Position numbers and translations under genes: made by a program. Under the pieces are notes generated by a model. That model saw nothing but the letters and a program-made list of their open reading frames with translations, did no database searches and was not told where the DNA came from. Positions 9,461 to 16,995 of a DNA stretch of 48,814 nt are shown here, one piece after another. The DNA is from Blastococcus sp. KM273128 (GTDB taxonomy: Bacteria > Actinomycetota > Actinomycetes > Mycobacteriales > Geodermatophilaceae), in NCBI RefSeq assembly GCF_021698975.1, contig NZ_SSXA01000021.1, forward strand, positions 1-48,814. Direction: 5' to 3'. Numbering within the stretch: the stretch's first letter is position 1; every line of letters starts with the position of its first letter.

Positions 9461-10641
9461 TACTCGCAGGCCCCGGTCGGGACCTCGGTGCGCGCGACGC
9501 TGCCCGCCTCGGCGGCCCGGGCGACCTGCGGGCCGGTGAGGGCGTAGCCGGTCTGCGGGTCGTCGATCGCCGACGCGAAGACCACTCCCAGGACGCTCCC
9601 GTCGGGGGCGAACAGCGGCCCGCCGGAGTTGCCGGCGCGCACCTGGCCGAAGAGCGCGTAGACGTCGCGGACGACGGTCCGCGTGTTGCGGAAGTCGGGG
9701 CCGCTGATCTCGCCGCGGTCGCGGACGCGGGCGGGTCCGACGTAGAAGTCACCGCCGCCGGGGTAACCCATGATGATCGCGTCGTCGCCGGAGTCCGCCG
9801 TCCCGGGGCTGAACCGCAGCGGCACCTGCGGCAGCCCGGGCACCGCGAGCACCGCGACGTCGACCTCCTCGTCCACGACGACCGGGACCGCGTCGTACTC
9901 CCGGCCCTCCGCGACCACGACCGGGTCGGTGACACCGGCCAGCACGTGGGCGTTGGTCATGACGCGCTCGGGCGCGTAGACGAAGCCGGAGCCGTCGATC
10001 TGCCGCGAGCACGACGGGGCGACCCCGCGGATCCGCACGACCGAGCCCCTCACCGACTCCACGACCGAGCTGGTCTCCAGCTCGGGGTCGGGGGCCGGCA
10101 CCTCCCGCGCCCGGGTGGGGGTGAGCGGGTCGAGGACGTCGGGCAGCCCGCGCCGGTCGATGGCCTCGCGGAGGTCCTCGTAGACGGCGCGCACCTCGTC
10201 GGGCACGGCGCGGTCCACGGCCTGCACCAGCGCCGACTGGCGCACCTGGCCGGCGACCTGGGGGAACGGTGAGCTGGCCAGCGGGGAGGCGACCATCCAG
10301 GCGACCAGCAGCACCGCGGCCGCCGACACCACGGCGCCGGCCACGGAGTCGACCATCTTGGCCGGCTCCCAGGTGACCCGCGAGCGCAGCGCCCGGCCCG
10401 CCGCGCCGGCCAGGATCTGGCCGAGCAGCGCCCCGGCGAGCACCACTACGAGCGCCCCGAAGACGCGGCTGACGCTGGAGCCGTCGATCCGGTCGGCGAC
10501 CGGCCCGGCCAGCTGCGCCCCGAGCACGGCCCCGCCGAGGAAGCCGAGGATCGAGGTGGCGGAGACGAGCAGGCCCTGCCGGAACCCGGAGAGGGCGAAG
10601 ACCAGCGCGAGCGTGATCAGCAGCAGGTCGACCAGGGACAC
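9460..10641 (-). CDS. marP: MarP family periplasmic serine protease with CvpA-like membrane domain
   Basis: 393 aa, GTG start. The first about 125 residues contain four transmembrane segments (CvpA/colicin V production domain). Then come a linker and a chymotrypsin-like protease with catalytic His232 (TNAHV), Asp261 (DVAVL) and Ser339 (GNSGGP). Cys211 and Cys392 match the regulatory disulfide described for M. tuberculosis MarP, which holds the active site in place under oxidising conditions. That enzyme cleaves the peptidoglycan hydrolase RipA and is needed for acid and oxidative resistance. Here a cupredoxin lipoprotein gene lies 2 bases upstream, followed further upstream by Nudix, TlpA and nth genes, so the operon reads nth-tlpA-nudix-cupredoxin-marP. 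Confidence 0.93.
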   Translation of the reverse strand: MSLVDLLLITLALVFALSGFRQGLLVSATSILGFLGGAVLGAQLAGPVADRIDGSSVSRVFGALVVVLAGALLGQILAGAAGRALRSRVTWEPAKMVDSVAGAVVSAAAVLLVAWMVASPLASSPFPQVAGQVRQSALVQAVDRAVPDEVRAVYEDLREAIDRRGLPDVLDPLTPTRAREVPAPDPELETSSVVESVRGSVVRIRGVAPSCSRQIDGSGFVYAPERVMTNAHVLAGVTDPVVVAEGREYDAVPVVVDEEVDVAVLAVPGLPQVPLRFSPGTADSGDDAIIMGYPGGGDFYVGPARVRDRGEISGPDFRNTRTVVRDVYALFGQVRAGNSGGPLFAPDGSVLGVVFASAIDDPQTGYALTGPQVARAAEAGSVARTEVPTGACE

Positions 10642-10643
10642 CG

Positions 10644-11132
10644 CTACCCGCTGACCGTCATGCTGCCCACCTGCCCGAGCTGGAGGTGGAAGGTGCAGGC
10701 GAACGGGTACTCGCCCGGCGTCGACACCTCGAACTCGATCGTCTTCTCCTCACCGGCGGCGAGCATGGAGATGCCGGCGTCGATCGGCTCCGGCAGCTCC
10801 GCGTCGGTGAACTCGAGGTTGTGCGGCATCTCCTCGGCGACGTTCACCACGGTCAGCCGCACCGGCCCCGGGGCCACGGTGAAGGTGGCCGGGGTGAACT
10901 CGTAGTCGTCCTGCGTCTGGACGGTGACCTCCTGGACGCCGTCCTCGGCGATCGTCACCTCGCCGAGACCCTCGGGTACCGGCGCCTCGGGGGCCTCCTG
11001 CGCCGCCCCGCCACCGCCGCCGCAGCCGGTCAGCAGCACCAGCGCGGCGGCCAGCGCCGCGAGCCGGCTCCGCCCCGGGGATCCCCACGAGCGCGCCGAC
11101 GGTGCGGGAGCCGGGACCCTTCTGCTGGTCAT
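10644..11132 (-). CDS. Cupredoxin-domain lipoprotein
   Basis: 162 aa; ATG overlaps the upstream Nudix stop as ATGA. A signal peptide ends in the lipobox LLTGC (Cys37), so the mature protein is anchored outside the membrane. A Gly/Ala/Pro-rich linker leads to a beta-sandwich domain with likely type-1 copper ligands His104 (MPHN), Cys146 and His149 (CTFH) and a Met near 158 (SMTV). It resembles cupredoxin_1 and plastocyanin-like proteins and may carry or store copper or pass electrons (inference). In mycobacteria this position between the Nudix gene and marP is empty, so this is an insertion in an otherwise conserved operon. Confidence 0.85.
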   Translation of the reverse strand: MTSRRVPAPAPSARSWGSPGRSRLAALAAALVLLTGCGGGGGAAQEAPEAPVPEGLGEVTIAEDGVQEVTVQTQDDYEFTPATFTVAPGPVRLTVVNVAEEMPHNLEFTDAELPEPIDAGISMLAAGEEKTIEFEVSTPGEYPFACTFHLQLGQVGSMTVSG

Positions 11133-11881
11133 CGGGGCCGAACCGTACGCGCCGCGGCGCCGTCGGGCGCAGGATCGGCCACCGTCGGCGCGGCGCTGTC
11201 GCCCGCCGGGTCGTCGTCCCCGGAGCCGGGCAGGGTGTACGGGCGGAGCAGCTCGGGGTTGATCGGCCGGACGTCGGTGGCGTCCCACGGCCGGGCCAGC
11301 CCGGCGGCCTCGAGGATGGCGTCGAGCAGCCCGGCGGTGAAGCCCCACACCTCCATGTCGGCGACGCAGAACGCCGGCCCGATGAAGCCGGCCGGGTGCT
11401 TCACCCGGTAGCGGTTGGCCGGGTCGACGAGGTCGGCGAGCGGTACCCGCGCGACCCGGGCCACCTCGTGCGGGTCGCCGACGGCGACGTCCCGCGGGTC
11501 GTCCCACCAGCCCACGACGGGGACCACCAGCCGGTCCGACGGCGGGAGGAACAGCTCCTGCAGGGTCGCGACGACGCGGACGCCGTCGGGGTCGATGCCT
11601 GCTTCCTCGTGCGCCTCGCGCAGCGCCGTGCCGACCGGGAAGTCGTCCCCCGGGTCGACCCCTCCCCCGGGGAAGGCGGGCTGGCCCGCGTGGCTGCGCA
11701 GGTGCGGCGACTTCTCGATCAGCAGCAGGTCGGGACCGGACGGGCCCTCGCCGAACAGGATGAGGACGGCGGACCGCCGGGCGGTGGCGGTCCGCTGCGG
11801 CATGCGGTGGCGCAGCGGGAGGTCGTCGGCCCGTTCGACCAGCCGCTGCAGGTACGCGGGCAGCCCGTCGGTGCCGGTCAC
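11129..11881 (-). CDS. Nudix hydrolase, CoA pyrophosphatase (NudL) type
   Basis: 250 aa, GTG start overlapping the TlpA stop as GTGA. It contains the CoA-pyrophosphatase pattern LRSHAGQPAFPGGGVDP followed by the Nudix helix TALREAHEEAGI; the Glu residues bind Mg2+. Members cleave CoA or related nucleotides to phosphopantetheine and 3',5'-ADP. The last about 35 residues are an acidic, Pro/Ala-rich tail (SGDDDPAGDSAAP) not needed for the fold. Matches Rv3672c by position. Confidence 0.88.
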   Translation of the reverse strand: MTGTDGLPAYLQRLVERADDLPLRHRMPQRTATARRSAVLILFGEGPSGPDLLLIEKSPHLRSHAGQPAFPGGGVDPGDDFPVGTALREAHEEAGIDPDGVRVVATLQELFLPPSDRLVVPVVGWWDDPRDVAVGDPHEVARVARVPLADLVDPANRYRVKHPAGFIGPAFCVADMEVWGFTAGLLDAILEAAGLARPWDATDVRPINPELLRPYTLPGSGDDDPAGDSAAPTVADPAPDGAAARTVRPR

Positions 11882-12450
11882 AGCTGCACCCCGAGGTGCT
11901 CGGCGACCAGCCCCCGGAGCTCCTCCACCGAGCTGACCGGGCCAGCCTCGGTGTGCACCAGCGCGCCTCCGGCGTCGACGAAGTAGGTGAACGGCAGCGC
12001 GTTCAGGCCCAGCTCGGCCATCAGCTCGCCGTCGCCGTCGAACGCGCTGGGGAAGGTGACCCCCGCGTCCTCGGCGAAGGAGGCCGCCTGGGGCAGCCCG
12101 TCCTTGCTGATCACCCCGACCACCCGCACCTGGTCGCCGGCGGCCGCGGAGAACTCCTGCAGCAGCGGCATCTCCTCCCGGCACGGCGGGCACCAGCTGC
12201 CCCACAGGTTGACCACCATGGGCACGCCGGGGGCGCGGGCGAGGTCCAGGGCGCCACCGCCGGGGCAGTCGAAGGCCAGCGGCGGCAGGCGCTCGGCGCC
12301 GGCGGCCTCGTCCGCGGGCTGCTCCGGGCAGGGGGTCAGCACCGCGGCGGGCGACGCCGTCGGCGACGGCGCGGCGGCCGTCCCGCTCCCGCCGGAGGTG
12401 CAGCCGGCGACGGCGAGCAGCGCGACGGCGCCCAGCGCGAGACGGCGCAT
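11878..12450 (-). CDS. TlpA/ResA-like thioredoxin-fold lipoprotein
   Basis: 190 aa. The N-terminal signal peptide ends in LAVAGC (lipid-modified Cys17). A Ser/Thr/Pro-rich linker is followed by a thioredoxin fold with the redox motif WCPPC (Cys87, Cys90) and the cis-Pro segment NALPFTYFVD. Two further Cys (41 and 62) precede the fold. TlpA/ResA proteins reduce disulfides outside the membrane, often for cytochrome c maturation. Position matches Rv3673c. The start overlaps the nth stop and the stop overlaps the Nudix start, so it is translationally coupled on both sides. Its nearness to marP, whose activity depends on a disulfide, suggests a shared extracytoplasmic redox theme (inference). Confidence 0.9.
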   Translation of the reverse strand: MRRLALGAVALLAVAGCTSGGSGTAAAPSPTASPAAVLTPCPEQPADEAAGAERLPPLAFDCPGGGALDLARAPGVPMVVNLWGSWCPPCREEMPLLQEFSAAAGDQVRVVGVISKDGLPQAASFAEDAGVTFPSAFDGDGELMAELGLNALPFTYFVDAGGALVHTEAGPVSSVEELRGLVAEHLGVQL

Positions 12451-13106
12451 CACTCGGTGTCCGAGGCGGCCGGGGTCTTCACCAGCTTGACGGCGAGCTC
12501 CGGGTCGACGGGGCCGATGCCGAACGACGGGCACCACTGCGCCAGACCGCACGCCCCGCAGGCCGCCTTCTTGGCGTGGCAGACCCGCCGGCCGTGGAAG
12601 ATCACCCGGTGGCTGAAGTCGGTCCACTCCTTCTTCGGCACCAGCTGGGCGATCTCGGCCTCGACCTTGACCGGGTCCTCCTCCGCGGTCCAGCCGAACC
12701 GGCGCACCAGGCGGCCGAAGTGGGTGTCGACGGTCAGCCCCGGGACGCCGAAGGCGTTGCCCAGCACGACGTTCGCCGTCTTCCGCCCGACGCCCGGCAG
12801 GGTCACCAGGTCGGCCATCCGGGCCGGCACCTCGCCGTCGAAGCGCTCCACCAGGGCCTGGCTCAGCCCCAGCACCGAGTTCGCCTTGGCCCGGAAGAAG
12901 CCCGTGGGCTTGAGGATCGTCTCCAGCTCCTCGCGGTCGGCGCCGGCGAGGGCGACCGCATCGGGGTAGCGGGCGAACAGCGCCGGCGTCACCTTGTTCA
13001 CCATCTTGTCGGTGGTCTGCGCCGACAGCACCGTGGCGACCAGCAGCTCGAAGGCGTTGCTGAAGTCGAGCTCGCAGTGCGCGTCGGGGTGGATGACGGC
13101 GAGCTC
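12450..13106 (-). CDS. nth: Endonuclease III (DNA glycosylase/AP lyase), 5' end lost or fused
   Basis: Clear homology runs from the C-terminus up to [15 protein letters not shown] at about 13106. Visible elements: [14 protein letters not shown], helix-hairpin-helix [13 protein letters not shown] with catalytic Lys, catalytic Asp in VDTHFGR, and the 4Fe-4S cluster Cys-x6-Cys-x2-Cys-x5-Cys ([17 protein letters not shown]). It removes oxidised pyrimidines. Nth proteins usually start 15-30 residues before PDAHCEL. Here the frame beyond 13106 is the antisense of the small membrane gene, and there is no ATG, GTG or TTG in frame where a start is needed. The given 5' coordinate marks the end of homology, not a start codon. 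A deletion or assembly error at about 13106-13112 is likely. Confidence 0.85.
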   Translation of the reverse strand, partial: ELAVIHPDAHCELDFSNAFELLVATVLSAQTTDKMVNKVTPALFARYPDAVALAGADREELETILKPTGFFRAKANSVLGLSQALVERFDGEVPARMADLVTLPGVGRKTANVVLGNAFGVPGLTVDTHFGRLVRRFGWTAEEDPVKVEAEIAQLVPKKEWTDFSHRVIFHGRRVCHAKKAACGACGLAQWCPSFGIGPVDPELAVKLVKTPAASDTE

Positions 13107-13334
13107 GGTGTCATCCTCTTCCCCCCGCTGCTGATCGCCTTCCTGCTGGTCATGGAACGGGTCGAGGAGCCCCTGCGCCGCCCGGCCTCCCCGCGCGAGG
13201 TCAGCGAGTTCCTCGACACGGCGACCCCGGGCGAGGTCGACACGCTCGCCACCTCGGGCATCCGGCGGGCGCTGTTCCGCTGGCGGCGCCGTCGCCACCG
13301 CGGCCGGCGCTCCCAGAACCCGCCGCTGGTCTAG
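13089..13334 (+). CDS. Small membrane protein upstream of crp (Rv3675-like by position), N-terminus uncertain
   Basis: 81 aa if started at GTG 13089. The N-terminal segment [20 protein letters not shown] is a membrane helix followed by a charged amphipathic region, and the C-terminus is strongly basic ([12 protein letters not shown]). In mycobacteria a small membrane protein gene lies between the divergent nth gene and crp, exactly as here. The first seven codons are the complement of nth codons, so the authentic N-terminus was probably lost together with the nth start and the intervening promoter region. Function unknown. Terminator element C follows directly. Confidence 0.6.
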   Translation: MDDGELGVILFPPLLIAFLLVMERVEEPLRRPASPREVSEFLDTATPGEVDTLATSGIRRALFRWRRRRHRGRRSQNPPLV

Positions 13335-13335
13335 C

Positions 13336-13397
13336 GGCCTCCCTGCAGGGTCCCGCCGCGAGCCTGCGAGTGGTGGGGGGCAGGGAGGTCCTTTTTC
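13336..13397. terminator. Dispersed terminator-like element, copy C
   Basis: Outer stem CCTCCCTGC (13338-13346) pairs perfectly with GCAGGGAGG (13380-13388). The core is CAGGG-T-CCCGCC...GCGAGTGGTGGGG. It is followed by TCCTTTTTCTC, the best U-rich tail of the four copies, so this one looks like a real intrinsic terminator. It separates the small membrane gene from crp. Confidence 0.75.
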
Positions 13398-13453
13398 TCG
13401 CTCGGAGGGGGGACGACGGTGCCACCGAACGGGTGACGGACTGCACAGCCGCC

Positions 13454-13459
13454 TAGACT
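13454..13459 (+). promoter_or_regulatory. -10 element of the crp promoter
   Basis: TAGACT lies 53 bases upstream of the crp GTG. GTGACG at 13433-13438 could act as a weak -35 with a short 15-base spacer. No good Crp-like palindrome was seen next to it. Confidence 0.5.
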
Positions 13460-13512
13460 CTCCGTCGGACGCGGGCACACCTGCGCCCGCAGACAGTGCG
13501 AGAGGACGTGCA

Positions 13513-14187
13513 GTGGACGAGGTGCTGGCCCAGTCGGGGCTCTTCCAGGGGCTCTCCGATGACGCGGTGGACCCCGTCATCAGCCGCCTGGAGACGATCA
13601 CCCTCCCCCGGGGCCGGGTCGTCTTCAACGAGGGCGAGCCGGGCGACAGCCTCTACATCGTCCTGACCGGCAAGATCAAGCTGTCCCGCCGGTCGCCCGA
13701 CGGCCGGGAGAACGTGCTGGCGGTCATGGGCCCCTCGGACCAGTTCGGCGAGCTGTCGGTCTTCGACCCGGGGCCGCGCACGGCGACGGCCACCGCCGTC
13801 ACCGACGTCAAGCTGGCGCGGATGCCGCAGTCGGTCCTGCTGCCCTGGATCGAGGCGCACCCGGAGATCGGCGAGCAGCTGCTGCGCGTGCTGGCCCGCC
13901 GCCTGCGCCGGACCAACGACTCGGTCGCCGACCTGATCTTCACCGACGTCCCCGGCCGCGTCGCCAAGGCGCTGCTGCAGATGGCCGACCGCTTCGGCAG
14001 CCGCGACACCGACGGCCTGCGGGTCAAGCACGACCTCACGCAGGAGGAGCTGGCCCAGCTGGTGGGCGCCTCCCGCGAGACGGTCAACAAGGCGCTCGCC
14101 GACTTCGTGCACCGCGGCTGGATCCAGCTGCAGGGCAAGTCGGTCGTCGTCCTCGACGAGGAGCGCCTGCGGCGTCGCGCCCGCTGA
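13513..14187 (+). CDS. crp: Crp/Fnr family cAMP-responsive transcriptional regulator
   Basis: 224 aa, GTG start after GAGAGGACGTGCA. N-terminal cyclic-nucleotide-binding domain (about residues 10-125) with the phosphate-binding cassette [16 protein letters not shown] (Glu, Arg, Thr contacts to cAMP). A long dimer helix ([15 protein letters not shown]) follows, and a winged helix-turn-helix at 170-215 with [21 protein letters not shown] as recognition region. Length, sequence and position match M. tuberculosis Crp (Rv3676) and corynebacterial GlxR, global regulators of carbon metabolism and acs. The acs gene is 6 kb away. A strong hairpin terminator follows. Confidence 0.95.
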   Translation: MDEVLAQSGLFQGLSDDAVDPVISRLETITLPRGRVVFNEGEPGDSLYIVLTGKIKLSRRSPDGRENVLAVMGPSDQFGELSVFDPGPRTATATAVTDVKLARMPQSVLLPWIEAHPEIGEQLLRVLARRLRRTNDSVADLIFTDVPGRVAKALLQMADRFGSRDTDGLRVKHDLTQEELAQLVGASRETVNKALADFVHRGWIQLQGKSVVVLDEERLRRRAR

Positions 14188-14201
14188 CACCGACCCGCTG
14201 A

Positions 14202-14242
14202 CGCGAGAGGCCCAGGACCGCCACGGTCCTGGGCCTCTCGCG
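14202..14242. terminator. Intrinsic-type terminator after crp
   Basis: 19-base perfect stem (14202-14220 with 14224-14242; arm begins CGCGAGAGGCCCAGGACC) and a 3-base loop. No U-run, as is common in GC-rich actinobacteria. Confidence 0.85.
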
Positions 14243-14282
14243 TCCCGTGCGGGGTCACCCCGGGAGTCGCGGACGGGTTGGC

Positions 14283-14301
14283 TAAGGTACGCCTAACCTA
14301 A
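14283..14301. promoter_or_regulatory. IdeR/DtxR iron box
   Basis: TAAGGTACGCCTAACCTAA matches the 19-base iron box (TTAGGTTAGnCTAACCTAA) at 15 of 18 defined positions, with a perfect right half. It lies 19 bases before the ATG of a siderophore-binding lipoprotein, where a bound Fe-IdeR would block transcription. Iron limitation should induce the gene. Confidence 0.85.
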
Positions 14302-14320
14302 GTCGCTCCCTGGAGGAATC

Positions 14321-15379
14321 ATGTCCGCACCTCGCACCGCGAGCCGACGGCGCCACCGCCTCGCCGCCCGCGCCCTGGCCGTCGCCGTCCTGCTCCCCCT
14401 GGCCGCCTGCGGGGAGGAGGCGGCGGAGAGCACCGACGCCGGGGCGGCCACCGGCGGCGCCGCCGACAGCGCCTTCCCGGTCACCATCGAGCACGCCCTC
14501 GGCACGACCGAGGTGACCGAGGAGCCCGAGCGGGTCGTCACCTGGGGCTGGGGCAGCACGGACGCCGCGATCGCCCTGGGTGTCGTGCCGGTCGCCATCC
14601 CGACGCAGTCCTACGGCGGCGACGAGGAGGGCGTCCTGCCCTGGGTGCGCGAGCGCCTGGAGGAGGACGGCGCCGAGCTCCCCGAGCTGCTCCCCGACCA
14701 GACCGAGGCGCCGGTCGAGGCGATCGCGGCAGCCGACCCGGATCTCATCCTCGCGCCCTACTCCGGCCTCACCGAGGGCGAGTACGAGCTGCTCTCCCAG
14801 ATCGCGCCGACGGTCGCCTACCCCGAGGAGCCGTGGGCGACGCCGTGGCGGGAGACCATCGAAATCGTGGGCGAGGCGCTGGGCCGTGACGAGCAGGCCG
14901 CGAACCTCCTCGCGGACATCGAGGAGCAGGTGGCCGCGCAGGCCGAGGCGCACCCGGAGCTCGCCGGCCTGACGGTCGCCGCCGTCTGGCCCGCGCCCGA
15001 ATCGTTCTCCGTCTACAAGCCGGCCGACGCGCGGGTCGACTTCCTGCTCGACCTGGGCATGGAGAGCGCCCCGAGCGTCGCCGAACTCGGTGACGGGGAG
15101 GGCGAGACCTTCTACTACACCCTCAGCCCCGAGCGCCTCGGCGAGCTGACCAGCGACGTGCTGGTGGCCTACTCCGACACCGAGGCCGGCATGGAGGAGT
15201 TCCTCTCCGGCCCGCAGGGCCAGCTCATGGAGCAGGTCCGCACCGGCGCGGTCGCCCAGGTGGTCGGGCAGCAGCTGATCGCCGCGGTCTCCCCGCCGAC
15301 GGCCCTGTCGCTGACCTGGGGGCTGGAGGAGTACGTGGCCGCGCTCTCCGCGGCCGCAGAGGCCGCCGCCGGCGCCTGA
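14321..15379 (+). CDS. Fe(III)-siderophore ABC transporter substrate-binding lipoprotein
   Basis: 352 aa, ATG after TGGAGGAATC. Signal peptide with a basic n-region and lipobox LAAC (Cys about 30), so the protein is tethered to the outer face of the membrane. The mature part is a FhuD/FepB-type periplasmic-binding fold: FPVTIEHALGTTEV, ERVVTWGWG, the helix backbone and C-terminal lobe with DVLVAYSD. It captures ferric siderophores for an importer. The adjacent iron box supports this. No permease or ATPase gene is nearby, so it must share a transporter encoded elsewhere. It sits between crp and the Nudix-RidA-DUF4177 genes. Confidence 0.9.
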   Translation: MSAPRTASRRRHRLAARALAVAVLLPLAACGEEAAESTDAGAATGGAADSAFPVTIEHALGTTEVTEEPERVVTWGWGSTDAAIALGVVPVAIPTQSYGGDEEGVLPWVRERLEEDGAELPELLPDQTEAPVEAIAAADPDLILAPYSGLTEGEYELLSQIAPTVAYPEEPWATPWRETIEIVGEALGRDEQAANLLADIEEQVAAQAEAHPELAGLTVAAVWPAPESFSVYKPADARVDFLLDLGMESAPSVAELGDGEGETFYYTLSPERLGELTSDVLVAYSDTEAGMEEFLSGPQGQLMEQVRTGAVAQVVGQQLIAAVSPPTALSLTWGLEEYVAALSAAAEAAAGA

Positions 15380-15396
15380 CCGGCCGCACCGAACGC

Positions 15397-15438
15397 TGAC
15401 CAGCGCCCCCTCCCCGCACGGGGAGGGGGCGCTGGTCA
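15397..15438. terminator. Bidirectional terminator between converging genes
   Basis: Perfect 19-base stem (15397-15415 with 15420-15438) around the loop GCAC. It serves the siderophore-binding gene and, on the other strand, reaches into the stop of the Nudix gene. Confidence 0.85.
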
Positions 15439-16227
15439 TGACGGGAGCGGGACGGCCAGGCGGATCCGGGTGCCGTCGGGCAGCACCGCCCAGCGACCGT
15501 CGGGCGTCTCCTCGAACCGCGGGCTGATCGGGTGCATCGGCTGCGGGGGCGAGCCGGCCAGCGCGGCGGCGACGTCGGGGAACCCCGCCAGCTGGCCCAG
15601 CGTGTGCGACGTCGGCGGCAGCATCGGCCGCGTGCCGGCACCGAGCTCGGCCAGGGCGTCGGCCGGGCGCAGCCACGCGGCCTCGTCGGCCTCCCCGGAC
15701 ACGTCCCGCGCCTCCTGGCCCACCGGGAGCGCGGCGGCGAAGAACTTGGTGTCGTAGCGGCGGGGCTCCACCGGCGGGGTGATCCAGTGCGCGAACGGGC
15801 GCAGCAGGTCCGACCGGAGCACCAGCCCGCGGTCGGCGAGCAGCTCGGCCAGCGACAGCTCCCGGCTGAGCAGCCCCTGCCGCTGCCGCTCCCAGTCGTC
15901 GCCGGACACGTCCGGCACGACGCCGCCGTCGGGCAGCCCGGCCAGCAGGACGCCGGCCTCCTCGAACGTCTCGCGCACCGCGGCGCAGACCAGCTCGCGG
16001 GCCGTGCGCTCGTCGCACCCGAAGGCGGTGGCCCACTGCGCCGGGTCGGGGCCGGCCCAGCCGGTCTCGGTGTCGCCGTCCCGGGGGTCGACCCCTCCGC
16101 CGGGGTAGGCGGTCATGCCGCCGGCGAAGGGCATGCCCCTGGTGCGGCGGAGGAGGTAGACCTCCAGGCCCGGCTGCCCGTCGCGCAGGAGCAGGACGGT
16201 CGCCGCCTGCTTGGGCTCGGCGGTCAC
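15436..16227 (-). CDS. Nudix hydrolase
   Basis: 263 aa, GTG start overlapping the RidA stop as GTGA. N-terminal TVLLLRDGQPGLEVYLLRRT and GMTAYPGGGVDPRD, then the Nudix helix AAVRETFEEAGVLLA, with a long insertion between PGGG and the helix. The RRYDTKFFAAALP segment is typical of the NUDT19-like subgroup of larger Nudix proteins acting on CoA-type or nucleotide diphosphate compounds. Exact substrate unknown. Third gene of the leftward operon DUF4177-RidA-Nudix. Confidence 0.85.
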   Translation of the reverse strand: MTAEPKQAATVLLLRDGQPGLEVYLLRRTRGMPFAGGMTAYPGGGVDPRDGDTETGWAGPDPAQWATAFGCDERTARELVCAAVRETFEEAGVLLAGLPDGGVVPDVSGDDWERQRQGLLSRELSLAELLADRGLVLRSDLLRPFAHWITPPVEPRRYDTKFFAAALPVGQEARDVSGEADEAAWLRPADALAELGAGTRPMLPPTSHTLGQLAGFPDVAAALAGSPPQPMHPISPRFEETPDGRWAVLPDGTRIRLAVPLPS

Positions 16228-16694
16228 CGCAGCTCGACGGTGAGCTCGACCTCCACGGGGGCGCCCAGCGGCAGCTCGGCCACGCCCACGGCGCTGCGGG
16301 CGTGCTGCCCGGCCTCGCCGAAGATCCGCCCCATCAGCTCGCTGGCACCGTTGACGACGCGCGGCTGCCCGGTGAAGCCCTCGACGCTGGCCACGTAACC
16401 GACCACGCGGACGATGCGGGCCACCGAGTCCAGGCCCACCAGGTCGTCGACGGCGGCCAGCGCGTTCAGCGCGCAGACCTTGGCGTCGGCGGCAGCGGCC
16501 TCCACGTCGACCGACCCGCCGACCTTGCCGGTGCGGCGCAGCCCGCCGTCGACGAACGGCAGCTGGCCGGAGGTGAACACCAGCGACCCGGCGCGCACGG
16601 CCGGGACGTAGGCGGCGACGGGCGCGGCGACCGGTGGCAGCCGGATGCCCAGCTCGGCGAGCCGGGCGTGCCACCCCTGCGCGGGCGCGGTCAC
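16224..16694 (-). CDS. RidA/YjgF-family protein
   Basis: 156 aa, GTG start overlapping the DUF4177 stop as GTGA. Residues about 30-156 carry the YjgF fold: VFTSGQLPFVDGGL, ALNALAAVDDLVGLDSVARIVRVVGYVAS, and C-terminal AVGVAELPLGAPVEVEL. Standard RidA deaminates reactive enamine/imine intermediates using an Arg in a C-R-x-x-x-x-x-x-R-x-x-V-E pattern near position 105. Here the corresponding stretch is HARSAVGVAELP with one Arg, so activity may differ, as in the actinobacterial branch represented by Rv3678c. Its partners on both sides are translationally coupled. Confidence 0.85.
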   Translation of the reverse strand: MTAPAQGWHARLAELGIRLPPVAAPVAAYVPAVRAGSLVFTSGQLPFVDGGLRRTGKVGGSVDVEAAAADAKVCALNALAAVDDLVGLDSVARIVRVVGYVASVEGFTGQPRVVNGASELMGRIFGEAGQHARSAVGVAELPLGAPVEVELTVELR

Positions 16695-16861
16695 ACCGGC
16701 CGCTTGAGGTACGCGACCAGCTGCTCCGCCCCTCCGGGGCCGGGGAGCACGGTCACCAGCTCCCAGCCGTCGACGCCCCAGGAGTCGAGGATCGCCTTGG
16801 TGTTGTGGACGAGCAGCGGGATGGTCGCGTACTCCCACTTCTGGCGGGCGGTTTCGCTCAT
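16691..16861 (-). CDS. DUF4177 small protein
   Basis: 56 aa. Reads MSETARQKWEYATIPLL, then WGVDGWELVTVLPGPGG, ending VAYLKRPV. The KWEY...GWELV pattern defines the DUF4177 family (corresponds by position to Rv3678A). A compact beta-alpha fold of unknown function. It is the first gene of the leftward operon, overlaps the RidA start by 4 bases and appears leaderless (TAGCGT 6 bases upstream of the ATG). Confidence 0.85.
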   Translation of the reverse strand: MSETARQKWEYATIPLLVHNTKAILDSWGVDGWELVTVLPGPGGAEQLVAYLKRPV

Positions 16862-16867
16862 GGCCCG

Positions 16868-16873
16868 ACGCTA
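16868..16873 (-). promoter_or_regulatory. -10 element for a leaderless DUF4177-RidA-Nudix transcript
   Basis: Read on the minus strand, TAGCGT is separated by 6 bases from the ATG at 16861. This TANNNT-to-start spacing is the typical arrangement of actinobacterial leaderless mRNAs. Confidence 0.55.
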
Positions 16874-16882
16874 GCGCAGCAG

Positions 16883-16995
16883 GTGACCCGACCGGGCGGC
16901 CCCGTGCAGGGCCCCGCTGGTGACCTGACCGGGCGGCCCTCCTGCAAGGTCCCGCTGGCGACCTGACCGGGCGGCCCTCCTGCAGGGTCCCGCCG
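16883..16995 (+). repeat. Three tandem 37-38-bp units leading into terminator element D
   Basis: Units at 16883-16919, 16920-16957 and 16958-16995 share GACC-GACCGGGCGGCCC and CAGGG-CCCGC blocks with few differences. The third unit is the left half of palindrome D. The array occupies most of the space between the divergent DUF4177 and ArsA-like genes. It resembles the tandem left-half copies before element A. Confidence 0.8.

Noticed and set aside
13107..13628. Upstream extension of nth through the open frame to 13628
   Set aside because: The extension is antisense to the small membrane gene, terminator C and crp, has Arg/Gly/Pro-rich content and no fitting start codon.
16883..16995. CRISPR-like array
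   Set aside because: The units are directly adjacent without spacers and are halves of a terminator-like palindrome; no cas genes.
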